From NCBI RefSeq assembly GCF_008329905.1, contig NZ_CP032155.1, positions 558,001-622,000 of the forward strand: a DNA stretch of 64,000 nucleotides, written 5' to 3'. This DNA is from Mycobacterium sp. ELW1. GTDB taxonomy: Bacteria; Actinomycetota; Actinomycetes; Mycobacteriales; Mycobacteriaceae. Positions 1 through 8,493 of this stretch are shown in pieces; the stretch's first letter is position 1, and each line of letters opens with the position of its first letter. Position numbers and translations under genes: made by a program. The notes under the pieces were generated by a model. The model had not been told where the DNA came from and did no database searches. It was given only the letters and a program-made list of their open reading frames with translations.

Positions 1-3000
1 TCCGCCTTGGCGGCTTCGGCTTTGGCTTCAGCCGGTGCGGCCGGCTCAGGCGCCGACGGCTCAGCTGCGGCTTCGGCCGGAGCAGGCGCTGCTGCCGGAG
101 CGGACTTCTTGGCGCCGGGTCGCTTGGCACCCGCGGCGATGCCGAGGCCCTTGACTTCCGGCTCGGGCTTGGCCGGTGCCTCGGCCGCGGGGGCTTCAGC
201 CGGTGCCTCAGCAGCGGGAGCAGCAGCCGGTGCCTCAGCAGCGGGAGCAGCAGCCGGTGCCGCGGCAGCCGGAGCGGCGGCCGCCGACTTCTTGGCGCCG
301 GGTCGCTTGGCGCCCGAAGCGATGCCGAGCCCCTTGACGGGCGCTTCTGCGGCAGGCGCGGCGGCAGCCGGTGCCTCAGCGGCGGGAGCCGCAGTCGATG
401 CCGCGGCAGCCGGAGCGGCGGCCGCCGACTTCTTGGCGCCGGGTCGCTTGGCGCCGCCGGCGATGCCGAGGCCCTTGACGGGCTGGGCGGCCGGAGCGTC
501 GGCAGCGGGAGCCTCGGCGGCAGGAGCCGCATCGGCGGCCTTCTTGGCGCCGGGGCGCTTGGCGCCGCCCGCAAGACCCAGCCCCTTGACCGGCGCGGCT
601 TCTTTGACCGGCGCGGCTTCCTTGGCCGGTGCCGACGGCGCGGCCGCGGCAGCCTCGGCGGCGGGAGCCGGCTCGGGCTCGGCCTTCGGCGCGGGAGGCG
701 CCTGCGCCGGTGCCGCAGCGGCGGCAGCCTCAGCCTCGCGTGCGGCCGTGCCCTTCTCCGGCAGCGTGATACCGCTCAAGTCCAGCGAGCCCAGCAGCAG
801 CTGGGCGACGTCGAGCACCTCGACCTCGTCGGCCTTGTCGCGGTCGCCGACACCGTCGGTGATCATCACCCGGCAGAACGGGCAGCCGGTGGCGATCTTG
901 GCCGGATCCAGCGTCAGCGCCTCGTCGACGCGTTCGTGGTTCACGCGCTTACCGATGTGCTCTTCCATCCACATCCGCGCGCCACCGGCGCCGCAGCACA
1001 GGCCGCGATCGGCGTGCCGCGGCATTTCCTTCAGCGTCACGCCCGAGGCGTCGATCAGCTCACGCGGTGCGTCGTAGACCTTGTTGTGCCGGCCCAGGTA
1101 GCACGGGTCGTGATAGGTGACGTTGGCTCCACCATCGACAGCCTTGACCGGGACGAGCTTCTTGTCGCGCACCAGGCGGTTCAGCAACTGGGTGTGGTGC
1201 ACCACGGTGTAGCTGCCGCCGACCTGCGGGTACTCGCGGCCCAGCGTGTTGAAGCAGTGCGGGCAGGTCACGACGATCTTGCGGTCGACCCGCTCGACGC
1301 CTTCGAACAGATCGTTCAGTGTCTCGACGTTCTGCGAGGCCAGCTGCTGGAACAGGAACTCGTTACCGGAGCGGCGAGCCGAGTCGCCGTTGCAGGTCTC
1401 GCCGTCGCCGAGCACCAGGAACTTCACGCCGGCAGCGGCCAGCAGTTCGGCAACCGCCTTGGTGGTCTTCTTGGCGCGGTCCTCGTATGCGCCGGCGCAG
1501 CCCACCCAGAACAGGTACTCGAAGCCGGCGAACGACTCGACGTCCTTGCCGTAGACCGGGATGTCGAACTCGACCTCGTCGATCCAGGTGAGGCGTTCCT
1601 TCGCGTTCTGGCCCCACGGGTTGCCCTTGGATTCCAGGTTCTTGTAGAGCACACCCAGCTCGCTGGGGAATTCCGACTCCATCATCACCTGGTAGCGGCG
1701 CATGTCGACGATGTGGTCGATGTGCTCGATGTCCACCGGGCACTGCTCGACGCAGGCGCCGCAGGTGGTGCACGACCACAGCACGTCGGGATCGATCACG
1801 CCGAGCTGCTCGGCGGTACCCACCAGCGGACGGGTCGCCTGCGCCGGGCCGGAGCCCATCACGCGTTCGAAGCCCGACTCCGGAACGTGGTCGTGCGCGT
1901 CGTGCTTGGTCTCGACGAAACCGCCCTCGGCGGAGGCGAACTGTTCGGCCTCGTTCTCACCGTTGGGGATCGGCTTGCCGCCGATGATGTACGGCGCCTT
2001 CGCGAACAGATGATCGCGAAGGTTCATGATCACGAGCTTGGGCGACAACGGCTTTCCGGTGTTCCATGCCGGGCACTGCGACTGGCAGCGACCGCACTCG
2101 GTACACGTGGTGAAGTCGAGGTAGCCCTTCCAGGTGAAGTCCTCGATCTTGCCGCGACCGAGCACCGCATCCTCGGCGGGATCCTCGAAGTTGATCGGCT
2201 CGCCCTTGTACTCGACGGGCAGCAGCGGGCCCAGCCCGTTGGGCAGGCGCTTGAACGTGACGTTGATCGGGGCCAGGCCGATGTGCAGGTGCTTGGAGTG
2301 CAGCACGATCAGCAGGAACGCCAGCATGACGCCGATGTGGCCCATCAGCGCGATGGTCTCGATCCACTCGTTGGCGGTGTGGCCCAGCGGTGCGAGCGGC
2401 TTGGCGAGGGCGTGGGAGAAGAAGGCACCCCAGCCGTAGGGGAACGCATCGCCGAGCGCGTTGACCGAGGCGGCGCGGAAGATCGCGTAGGTCAGGATGA
2501 CCAGGAAGATCATGAACAGGATCAGCCAGGCGCCGCCGGTGTGTGAGCCGTAGAAGCGGGAATCCCGCCCGTACTCCTTGGGCTCGGAGCGCAACCGGAT
2601 GATCGCGAACACGATGATGCCGAGCAGCACGGCGACAGCGAAGAAGTCCTGGAGGAAGCCCAGCGCGTCCCATCGACCGACGATCGGGATGTGGAATTCC
2701 GGGTTGAACAGGACGCCGTAGGCCTCGAGATACACCGTGGCGAGGATGAAGAAGCCCCACATGGTGAAGAAGTGGGCGATGCCGGGGATGGACCACTTCA
2801 GCAGCTTCTTCTGGCCGAAGACTTCGGTGAACTGCGCTTTGATGCGGTCCGGGATGTTGTCCTTGCGGCCGCTCTCGTCGCTGATCGGCTGACCGGACCG
2901 GATCAGGTGGGTGAGGAACATTACGCGCCGTGCGGCAAACACCAACACGATGGCGGTGGCCAGCAGGCCGATGATCAGTCGACCCCAGTCGAGAGCGGTC

Positions 3001-3002
3001 AC
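1..3002 (-). CDS. Membrane-bound Fe-S heterodisulfide reductase-like protein (Rv0338c type), 3' end outside window
   Basis: The reading frame is open from GTG at 3002 to the window edge (about 1000 residues, C terminus missing). GTG is chosen because GGGAGG lies 6-7 nt upstream. Several hydrophobic segments in the first ~250 residues are followed by two ferredoxin-like clusters, CTECGRCQSQCP near residue 300 and CTTCGACVEQCP near 410. Then comes a CCG (cysteine-rich) domain with TCPHC, DPCYLGRH and LCCGAGG motifs. This order matches membrane-anchored HdrD/GlpC-type oxidoreductases and the mycobacterial Rv0338c family, which passes electrons from an unidentified donor. From about residue 760 the protein becomes Ala/Pro-rich with four repeats. 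It sits next to the ini regulator, as in M. tuberculosis. Substrate unknown. Confidence 0.9.
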   Translation of the reverse strand, partial: MTALDWGRLIIGLLATAIVLVFAARRVMFLTHLIRSGQPISDESGRKDNIPDRIKAQFTEVFGQKKLLKWSIPGIAHFFTMWGFFILATVYLEAYGVLFNPEFHIPIVGRWDALGFLQDFFAVAVLLGIIVFAIIRLRSEPKEYGRDSRFYGSHTGGAWLILFMIFLVILTYAIFRAASVNALGDAFPYGWGAFFSHALAKPLAPLGHTANEWIETIALMGHIGVMLAFLLIVLHSKHLHIGLAPINVTFKRLPNGLGPLLPVEYKGEPINFEDPAEDAVLGRGKIEDFTWKGYLDFTTCTECGRCQSQCPAWNTGKPLSPKLVIMNLRDHLFAKAPYIIGGKPIPNGENEAEQFASAEGGFVETKHDAHDHVPESGFERVMGSGPAQATRPLVGTAEQLGVIDPDVLWSCTTCGACVEQCPVDIEHIDHIVDMRRYQVMMESEFPSELGVLYKNLESKGNPWGQNAKERLTWIDEVEFDIPVYGKDVESFAGFEYLFWVGCAGAYEDRAKKTTKAVAELLAAAGVKFLVLGDGETCNGDSARRSGNEFLFQQLASQNVETLNDLFEGVERVDRKIVVTCPHCFNTLGREYPQVGGSYTVVHHTQLLNRLVRDKKLVPVKAVDGGANVTYHDPCYLGRHNKVYDAPRELIDASGVTLKEMPRHADRGLCCGAGGARMWMEEHIGKRVNHERVDEALTLDPAKIATGCPFCRVMITDGVGDRDKADEVEVLDVAQLLLGSLDLSGITLPEKGTAAREAEAAAAAAPAQAPPAPKAEPEPAPAAEAAAAAPSAPAKEAAPVKEAAPVKGLGLAGGAKRPGAKKAADAAPAAEAPAADAPAAQPVKGLGIAGGAKRPGAKKSAAAAPAAAASTAAPAAEAPAAAAPAAEAPVKGLGIASGAKRPGAKKSAAAAPAAAAPAAAPAAEAPAAAPAAEAPAEAPAAEAPAKPEPEVKGLGIAAGAKRPGAKKSAPAAAPAPAEAAAEPSAPEPAAPAEAKAEAAKA
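103..592 (-). repeat. Four coding repeats (KGLGIA-x-GAKRPGAKK) in the Fe-S reductase tail
   Basis: Four copies of a basic motif, roughly VKGLGIAxGAKRPGAKKSA, lie near 103-160, 285-340, 426-482 and 541-592. They are separated by Ala/Pro/Glu-rich linkers of varying length. The Lys/Arg-rich units repeated in a low-complexity tail resemble nucleic-acid or acidic-polymer binding tails. That function is inference; only the repeat pattern is seen. Confidence 0.85.
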
Positions 3003-3032
3003 GGACAGCCTCCCTGTCGTAAGCTACTCAAT

Positions 3033-3053
3033 GGTAACTTAGCTTAAGTTACC
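3033..3053. promoter_or_regulatory. Palindromic operator upstream of the Fe-S reductase
   Basis: An almost perfect 21-bp inverted repeat has half-sites GGTAACTTA and TAAGTTACC around a central GCT. A further half-site, AGTAACTTA, lies 25 bp away at 3058-3066. The palindrome is 31-51 bp upstream of the GTG at 3002, where a repressor would overlap the promoter. Such palindromes are typical of TetR-family operators. The regulator is not encoded next to it. Confidence 0.6.
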
Positions 3054-3150
3054 GACCAGTAACTTAACTTCAATCCAGCTCATAGTTGCATCTCGGCATT
3101 TGGCGCCGCTACAAAGGCTGTCCTAACTAGGGACGAACGCGGCTGGGGTC

Positions 3151-5637
3151 TCAGCTCTGCGGCGACAGAATCGCCCGCAGCATCGACAGCATTTCCGAGC
3201 GGGACTCCGCACCGAGACGGCGACGAATCCTGGCGACGTGGTGCTCGACGGTCTTCGCGGAGATGAACAGCTGCGCGCCGATATCGCGGTAGGGCATGCC
3301 CAGCAACAGCAGCTCGGCCACCTCGCGCTCGCGATCCGACAGCGGGGAGGACGCCTGCCGCGCACCCGTCGGTGCCGGCCCCGACGCCTCGGACACCAGC
3401 GGCTGCTGGCCGTCGTCGCCCGCGCTGTCGCCGGCCGACAGTTTCAGGTCGCGGGCGACCTGCAACATGAGTCCCGACACCTTGGGGTCGTTGGTCTGCA
3501 GCGCCGCCTGACCGGCCAGCCGGGTGGCATCAGCGGTCAGACCGAACTGTGCCAATCCGCGGGCGGCGGCGCCGACCTCGTCGCCGTCGACCTGCCCGGC
3601 GAGCACCCGCAACCAGGTCCGGCCGGCCACGGCCAGCGCCTTGGCGAACGGGCTGTGCGCCGCGGAGGCGGTCAGCGCCTGCCCGTGCGGGGCCACCGCG
3701 GCCGGATCACTGGCCAGGATCCCGGCGTGCACGCCGGCCCAGCGCAGCGGCACCGACCAGGTGGGCGGATTGCCCAGCGATTCCAGCAGCCCGAACGCCT
3801 GCTCGAGAGCGGGCGCCAGCCGGTCCTGCTGGCCGATCCGGGCCGACGCCACCCACAGCTCACCCAGCGGAAGCAACGAGAACAGGTCGACCGAATACTC
3901 GACCAGCACCTCCATCGCGGCGTACCAGTGCTTCTGCAGGGCGCCGGCATCGCCGCCGCGCCGGGCCAGCGCGGTGCGCAGTGCCGCCGTCCACAGCGCA
4001 TCCCGGCGGTGCGTGCCGTCGAGGCCGGCGATGTCGGCGGCGGCCGCCGCGAATTGGCCGTCCTGCATCCTCGTCCAGCCGAGCAGCAGGCGGTGTCGAT
4101 GTCCGTACAGCGGCTCGTCGGCGTCCCGGTCGGTACGCACCGCACGGGCGATCACGCTGCGCGCGCGGACCGGGTCACCGCCGTGCAGTGCGGCCAGCGT
4201 GACCAGAGCCGCCGGACTGTCCGGTAGTACCTGGGCCGCTGAATACTCCGCGGCCATCGCCGCGCCGAGTTTGGTCGCCGCCGCCGAATAGGGGCCTTGC
4301 AACGTCGCCAGCAGTCCCTCTGCCAGGGTGCGCGCAGCGCGGGAGGCCGCGGTCGGGGGGCCCGCGCTCGGCACGGCCAGCGCGCGTTCGGCAGCGGCGG
4401 CATCGCCCGTCGCGGTGAGCACGATCGCCGCGGCTGCGCTCACCGCCGCGTCCGGGTAGGGGCCGAGCCAGCTGAAGAGTTCGGACGCCTGCGCCGAGTT
4501 GCCGTTGAGCATCGCGACACTGGCGGCCACCCGGACCGCCGCGGCCCGCTCAGCCGGATCCTCCGACGCCAGGAGACTGTCCGCTTCGCTTGCGGCCGAG
4601 GAGGATTCGCCGGCCAGGGCCAGCGCATCGGCCAGCTGTGCCCGCAGTTCGACCGCGCCGGCATCGACTGCGGCGCGCAGCAGGGCCGGGTCGGCGCGCC
4701 CTGCACCGGCCTGCCTGCGTAGCACCTCGGCCAGTTGCTCGTCACGCACGCCGTGTTCGGCCAACCGCAGCGCCAGGTCCGGTGACAGCGTGGACATCGC
4801 GATCTGTGAGCGCAGCAGCGCGGTCTCGACATCGTGGTGGCGCGCGTTGCCGAGAATCTGCGCGACGGCGCGGTGCACCCCGCGCAGGAAGTGCGGACTG
4901 TGCGCAGGTTCGACCAGTCCGGTGGCACGGGCCCGATCGATCAGCAGCCTGGCCTCATCGGACGGAACCTGAAGTGTCGCAGCCAGATCAGCGGCGCCGA
5001 GATCGCGGCTGAGCGAGGCGATCAGCAGCGCGTCGAGGTCGGGTTCACTGAGCCGGCGCAGCCGGTCGTTGAGCGCGAACAGCGCAGCCTGTGTGATCGA
5101 CGCCGCCGAGTACGGGCGAGCGGAGGCCAGCGCCGCGTCGACCAGGAACGGGATGCCCGCCGTCGCGACGAGAATGCTGGTCACCAACTCGGTGCGCGGT
5201 GGATGGCCGGACGGGTCGGTCATCCGTCGGGATATCTCGGCAGATGTCATCGGCCCCAGGGCGATTCGAGGCCGCTCCCGCTCGATCGCCGTCATCAGGG
5301 CCTGCAGGTCCTCGTCGTGGTCCCGCGGCTGCGCCGCCACCACGACCGTCGACGACGGATCGGCGACCAGCTCGGCGAGCCGCTGCAACTCGCCCGGGGA
5401 CAGCAGGTGCGCGTCGTCGACCACCACGGCGGCATCGGCAGGGTCGCCGTCGACCGACGAGCGGGTCACGACCGGGGAACCGGTGCCGCGCAGAACTTCC
5501 CGAACCGCGACGAGCAGGGTGGTCTTGCCCGTGCCGACTCCGCCGGTCACCAGCATCTTGACCGGCCCAGACCCCAGGACACTGAGCGCCTCGTGGGCAG
5601 CCGGTGAAAGGCCCTGCGCTGGAATCGAATCGGGCAC
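3151..5637 (-). CDS. iniR: LuxR-family ATPase transcriptional regulator (IniR type, Rv0339c homologue)
   Basis: 828 residues from GTG at 5637, close to the length of the M. tuberculosis protein. A P-loop GGVGTGKT is at residues 32-39 and a Walker B-like AVVVDDAH at 70-77, followed by a long helical TPR/MalT-like region. The last ~65 residues form a LuxR-type helix-turn-helix (LSDREREVAELL... ISAKTVEHHVARIRRRLG). This is the LAL/STAND plan, in which ATP and an effector switch DNA binding. The family member beside iniBAC controls that operon in mycobacteria. The start lies 5 nt after the stop of the DnaK-like gene, so the two form an operon. The target is probably the promoters at 7527-7721 and 8320-8490. 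Confidence 0.88.
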   Translation of the reverse strand: MPDSIPAQGLSPAAHEALSVLGSGPVKMLVTGGVGTGKTTLLVAVREVLRGTGSPVVTRSSVDGDPADAAVVVDDAHLLSPGELQRLAELVADPSSTVVVAAQPRDHDEDLQALMTAIERERPRIALGPMTSAEISRRMTDPSGHPPRTELVTSILVATAGIPFLVDAALASARPYSAASITQAALFALNDRLRRLSEPDLDALLIASLSRDLGAADLAATLQVPSDEARLLIDRARATGLVEPAHSPHFLRGVHRAVAQILGNARHHDVETALLRSQIAMSTLSPDLALRLAEHGVRDEQLAEVLRRQAGAGRADPALLRAAVDAGAVELRAQLADALALAGESSSAASEADSLLASEDPAERAAAVRVAASVAMLNGNSAQASELFSWLGPYPDAAVSAAAAIVLTATGDAAAAERALAVPSAGPPTAASRAARTLAEGLLATLQGPYSAAATKLGAAMAAEYSAAQVLPDSPAALVTLAALHGGDPVRARSVIARAVRTDRDADEPLYGHRHRLLLGWTRMQDGQFAAAAADIAGLDGTHRRDALWTAALRTALARRGGDAGALQKHWYAAMEVLVEYSVDLFSLLPLGELWVASARIGQQDRLAPALEQAFGLLESLGNPPTWSVPLRWAGVHAGILASDPAAVAPHGQALTASAAHSPFAKALAVAGRTWLRVLAGQVDGDEVGAAARGLAQFGLTADATRLAGQAALQTNDPKVSGLMLQVARDLKLSAGDSAGDDGQQPLVSEASGPAPTGARQASSPLSDREREVAELLLLGMPYRDIGAQLFISAKTVEHHVARIRRRLGAESRSEMLSMLRAILSPQS

Positions 5638-5642
5638 CGGCG

Positions 5643-7517
5643 TCAGGCCCCTGGGGGCGACGTCACGCCAGTGATGATGTCGCGGGTGGTCGGCGGCGCG
5701 ACGGTGGTGGTGATCGGCTTGACGGTGGTGGTCGGCGGAGCCTGCGTTGTCGTCGGCGGCTGCGTAGTCGTGGTCGGCGGCTGTGTGGTGGTGGTCGTCG
5801 GCGGAGTTGTGGTGGTTGTGGTCGTCGTTGTGGTGGTTGTGGTCGTCGTCGTGGTCGACGGCGTGGTCGTTGTGGTGGTCGTGGTAGGCGCGGTGGTGGT
5901 GGTCGTCGGTATGACCGTGGTGGTCGCCGGGATCGTCGACTCGGTAGGAACCCCGTCGTTGCCGGTGATCGTCACCGTCTGCGGCGGAACGACACTCGTG
6001 GCCGGCGCCTCGGTGGGATCGCCGGGTTTGGTGACCCGGGTGGTCGTGGTCGACGGTGTGCTGTCCGCACTCGTGAGGGTGATCGCCAGACCGCCGACCG
6101 CCACCGCCGCGAGGGCCGCTGCGATACCGAACAGCAGCGGCGGGCGCCGGTACCACGGCACCGGCGCGGCGACCAGTTCGGTCTCGGAGTCCGTCGGCTC
6201 GAACTCCACCATCGGGCGCATCCCGGTGGCCTGCGCCTGCTGCGCGTAGTCGAAGGTGTAGTCGTCGCCGGAATACGGTACCGGCTCCGCGCCGGGCGCA
6301 TCGTCCTGCGACCAGGCCAGCGCGCGAAACGTCGCCGACGGCGAGCCGTCGGTGGCCGATTCGGTCGCGGCCGCTCCCGCTGTGCCGGCCGCCCAGGCCG
6401 CCGGAGCCAGCCCGGTCGGTGCGTCGGCGGCAGCGACTGCCATCCCCGTCGGCGCGTCCGGCGCGCTGCCGCGCGCGGCGATCACGGCCGATCCGATGGC
6501 CGCGTTGAGACCCGGCAGCGGCGTGGTGATAACCGGGACGCGCAGTTCTTCGGAAAGCCGTTGCGTCAGAAGCGGTATCGCGGCACCTCCGCCGACGGTT
6601 GCGACAGCGGCCAGGTTGACCGCAGGGATCCTGTTGCGCTCCAGCACATCTCCGAGGGTGTCCAGGAAACCGGCGAGCGGCTCGGCGATCAACGCCTCCA
6701 GCTCCGGGCGGGTGACCCGGATATCGGCGCGGAAGCCGGGCAGTTCGGCAGACACTACTGTCGCGGTCTCCGACGACAGCCGTTCCTTGGCCTGGCGGCA
6801 CTCGTCGCGCAGCCGGGTCAGCGCACCGACCGCGTTGGTGCTGGCCGGGTCGACGTTGGCCTGATCGCGGATCCCGGCGAGCACCTGGGTCAGCAGCGCC
6901 TGGTCGAGGTGGTCACCGGAGAGATCCGTGAAGCGGACCGTCTCGCCGATCGGCTGCAGGTTGGCACCGGCGTCGGCGAGGGTGATGTTGGCACCGCTGC
7001 CGCCGAAGTCGCACAGCGCCACCACCCCTTGCGACGGCAGACCTGGATCAGCCTGCAGCGCGGCCAGCGCGGCCGTCGCATCGGAAATCAGCGCCGGCGC
7101 AATGCCGTTGGGCGACGAGGCAGGCCGGGTGCGCAGCGCGCCACGCAGGGCGCCCACGGCACCGGCACCCCAGTACGCAGGGACGGCGACGACCACGGTG
7201 GCGACCGGTGAGCCGTCGTCGGCGGCGCGAGCCATCGCCTCGAGCGCGTCGGCTATCAAGTCCTCGCCGCGATGCGGCGAACCATCGGCGGCCACCAACG
7301 GCACCGGATCGCCCGCCCGCTCGACGAAGCCACGGAACACCTGGCCGGCCTCGGTGAGATTCGGGCTCGTCAACTCCGGGTTCTGGGAGGGAACGCCGAC
7401 CTCGGGCGGCCGGTGGTCCCACAACGTCAACACCGACCGGCGGGTTATCGGCTGACGGCCTGGACGTGCCGCCGCCAGGTTGGTCGCTCCGATCGACAAC
7501 CCCAGCGATTCGCTCAA
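5643..7517 (-). CDS. DnaK-like (Hsp70/ASKHA) protein with membrane anchor and Thr-rich tail
   Basis: About 624 residues. TTG at 7517 is chosen because GGAGGG sits 9 nt upstream; an in-frame ATG at 7526 would leave almost no spacing. The N-terminal ~350 residues keep the ASKHA signatures: phosphate-1 (GLSIGATNLA), phosphate-2 (CDFGGSGANITL) and adenosine motif (VATVGGGAAIPLL). There is no canonical Hsp70 substrate-binding domain. An Ala/Pro linker leads to PWYRRPP and one transmembrane helix (about 460-482), then ~130 residues with long Thr runs. The predicted topology is a cytoplasmic ATPase with an extracytoplasmic Thr-rich stalk. It is operonic with the ini regulator and divergent from the IniB-type gene. 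Role inferred: chaperone or sensor of the ini system. Confidence 0.82.
   Translation of the reverse strand: MSESLGLSIGATNLAAARPGRQPITRRSVLTLWDHRPPEVGVPSQNPELTSPNLTEAGQVFRGFVERAGDPVPLVAADGSPHRGEDLIADALEAMARAADDGSPVATVVVAVPAYWGAGAVGALRGALRTRPASSPNGIAPALISDATAALAALQADPGLPSQGVVALCDFGGSGANITLADAGANLQPIGETVRFTDLSGDHLDQALLTQVLAGIRDQANVDPASTNAVGALTRLRDECRQAKERLSSETATVVSAELPGFRADIRVTRPELEALIAEPLAGFLDTLGDVLERNRIPAVNLAAVATVGGGAAIPLLTQRLSEELRVPVITTPLPGLNAAIGSAVIAARGSAPDAPTGMAVAAADAPTGLAPAAWAAGTAGAAATESATDGSPSATFRALAWSQDDAPGAEPVPYSGDDYTFDYAQQAQATGMRPMVEFEPTDSETELVAAPVPWYRRPPLLFGIAAALAAVAVGGLAITLTSADSTPSTTTTRVTKPGDPTEAPATSVVPPQTVTITGNDGVPTESTIPATTTVIPTTTTTAPTTTTTTTTPSTTTTTTTTTTTTTTTTTPPTTTTTQPPTTTTQPPTTTQAPPTTTVKPITTTVAPPTTRDIITGVTSPPGA
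5671..5930. repeat. Low-complexity ACC/ACG (Thr codon) tract
   Basis: The tract encodes the Thr-rich tail of the DnaK-like protein. Near-trinucleotide repetition reads as GTG/GTC on the plus strand. It should be prone to slippage, so tail length may vary between strains. Confidence 0.8.
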
Positions 7518-7563
7518 TTCGCACATCCCTCCGCTGCCTGGTCGGCAGCCGTCATCACCATAT

Positions 7564-7605
7564 CCCCTAATGCCTTCCGAACCCCTAAGGCTGCACCCCC
7601 TAATG
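7564..7605. promoter_or_regulatory. Three direct CCCCTAA repeats in the divergent ini promoter
   Basis: CCCCTAATG (7564-7572), CCCCTAAGG (7582-7590) and CCCCTAATG (7597-7605) lie in the 204-bp gap between the DnaK-like gene and the IniB-type gene. Starts are 18 and 15 bp apart. Similar CCCCTA elements precede iniB. They are candidate binding sites for the LuxR-type regulator; this is inference from repetition and position. Confidence 0.55.
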
Positions 7606-7721
7606 GTGCCGCGGTTCGAGTGGCTTCGACACCGATCACGGCACGCGCGTCCGCCGATAACATTCTTGGCAGCAGCTGGGATTCCACTGTGACTATCGGC
7701 GGTAGGAGAGAAGGCGTTTCC

Positions 7722-8276
7722 ATGGCAAATTCGTTGCTGGACTTCGTGATGTCGCTCGTGCGAGATCCCGACGCCGCCGCACGCTACGCCGCGGACCCGG
7801 GCGGCGCCATCGCCGACGCCCATCTGACCGACGTGACCAGCGCCGACGTCAACAACCTGATTCCGATGGTGGCCGACTCGCTGTCGGGCCCGCTCTCCGG
7901 AGCCGGGTTCGGCCCCGCCGCAGGCACCGGCGACGGAAATGTGTGGGCGAGCGGAGCGGCGACGGCGGCATTCGACGCCTTCGACCACCTGCCCGCGGCC
8001 GCCACCGCACCCGAGGTCCACTCGGTGATCACCGATGTCGCCCAGCACGCGGATCAGGCTCCGGCGATGATCTCCGATCTCGGTGTCGACCCCGGCGCGC
8101 TGAACCTGCCGGAGGCCGCATCGCAGCTCACCGACACCGTGCTCGACCACGGCGTCACCCCCGACGCCGGCCAGGACTGGGCGGATCCGTCCGCCTGGGG
8201 TCACGGCCACCTCGACGACAACCATGGCGCCACCCTGACAACGCCGGAAGACCACGCCGGCTTCGACTTGTTCTGA
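7722..8276 (+). CDS. IniB N-terminal-domain protein (Rv0340-like)
   Basis: 184 residues from ATG at 7722, with AGGAGAG about 11 nt upstream. It opens with MANSLLDFVMSLVRDPDAAARYAADPGGAI, an alpha-helical module matching the start of IniB (LLDWILDLFRNEDAARAFVAAP). The remainder is Ala/Asp/His-rich without catalytic motifs or a classical signal peptide. M. tuberculosis has a similar-sized IniB-like gene, Rv0340, at this point. It is followed by a strong terminator, so it is a separate transcription unit from iniB. Function unknown; co-regulation with iniB is likely from the shared upstream repeats. Confidence 0.8.
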   Translation: MANSLLDFVMSLVRDPDAAARYAADPGGAIADAHLTDVTSADVNNLIPMVADSLSGPLSGAGFGPAAGTGDGNVWASGAATAAFDAFDHLPAAATAPEVHSVITDVAQHADQAPAMISDLGVDPGALNLPEAASQLTDTVLDHGVTPDAGQDWADPSAWGHGHLDDNHGATLTTPEDHAGFDLF

Positions 8277-8284
8277 TCCCCCGG

Positions 8285-8318
8285 CAAATCCCCACGTCCG
8301 TAGTGACGTGGGGATTTG
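8285..8318 (+). terminator. Intrinsic-type terminator after the IniB-like gene
   Basis: A perfect 14-bp stem (CAAATCCCCACGTC with GACGTGGGGATTTG) and a 6-nt loop begin 8 nt after the stop codon. A short T-containing tail (TCGTTTCT) follows. It separates the gene from iniB. Confidence 0.85.
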
Positions 8319-8333
8319 TCGTTTCTGGGGCAT

Positions 8334-8384
8334 TCCCTAGGGACCCCCTAATCCCCTAGTGCCCTTCCCCTGGCCGGCCCTAGT
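8334..8384. promoter_or_regulatory. Cluster of CCCCTA elements upstream of iniB
   Basis: TCCCTAGGG (8334-8342), CCCCTAAT (8345-8352), CCCCTAGTG (8353-8361) and a more distant CCCTAG (8379-8384) occupy the iniB upstream region. They resemble the three repeats before the IniB-like gene at 7722, supporting a shared regulator, probably the LuxR-type protein at 3151-5637. Confidence 0.5.
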
Positions 8385-8493
8385 AGAGGTCTGGTGACGA
8401 GGGGTTTCGGCCCCGTTTTCGCCCGACGGCGTCGTCCATAACGTGGTCTCCAGATCGCCGGAGTCACCGGCGAACACACCGAAAGGTCCGACC

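Noticed and set aside
103..592. Tandem DNA repeats as a CRISPR array
   Set aside because: The repeats are in frame, encode one protein motif and are separated by coding linkers of unequal length.
936..2546. Plus-strand open frame of 536 codons opposite the Fe-S reductase
   Set aside because: It is the antisense shadow of a high-GC gene with clear Fe-S motifs; its translation is Val/Arg/Asp/His-rich without any domain.
5671..6249. Plus-strand Val-rich open frame (VVVVVV runs)
   Set aside because: It is the complement of the Thr-codon tract of the DnaK-like protein and has no start signal.
5638..6801. Upstream extension of the regulator frame to 1216 codons
   Set aside because: The extension is an out-of-frame reading of the DnaK-like gene; a GTG at 5637 just after the upstream stop gives the family length.
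7527..8333. Upstream extension of the DnaK-like frame to 896 codons
   Set aside because: It runs antisense through the IniB-like gene; the ribosome binding site and the LSIGATNL motif fix the start near 7517-7526.
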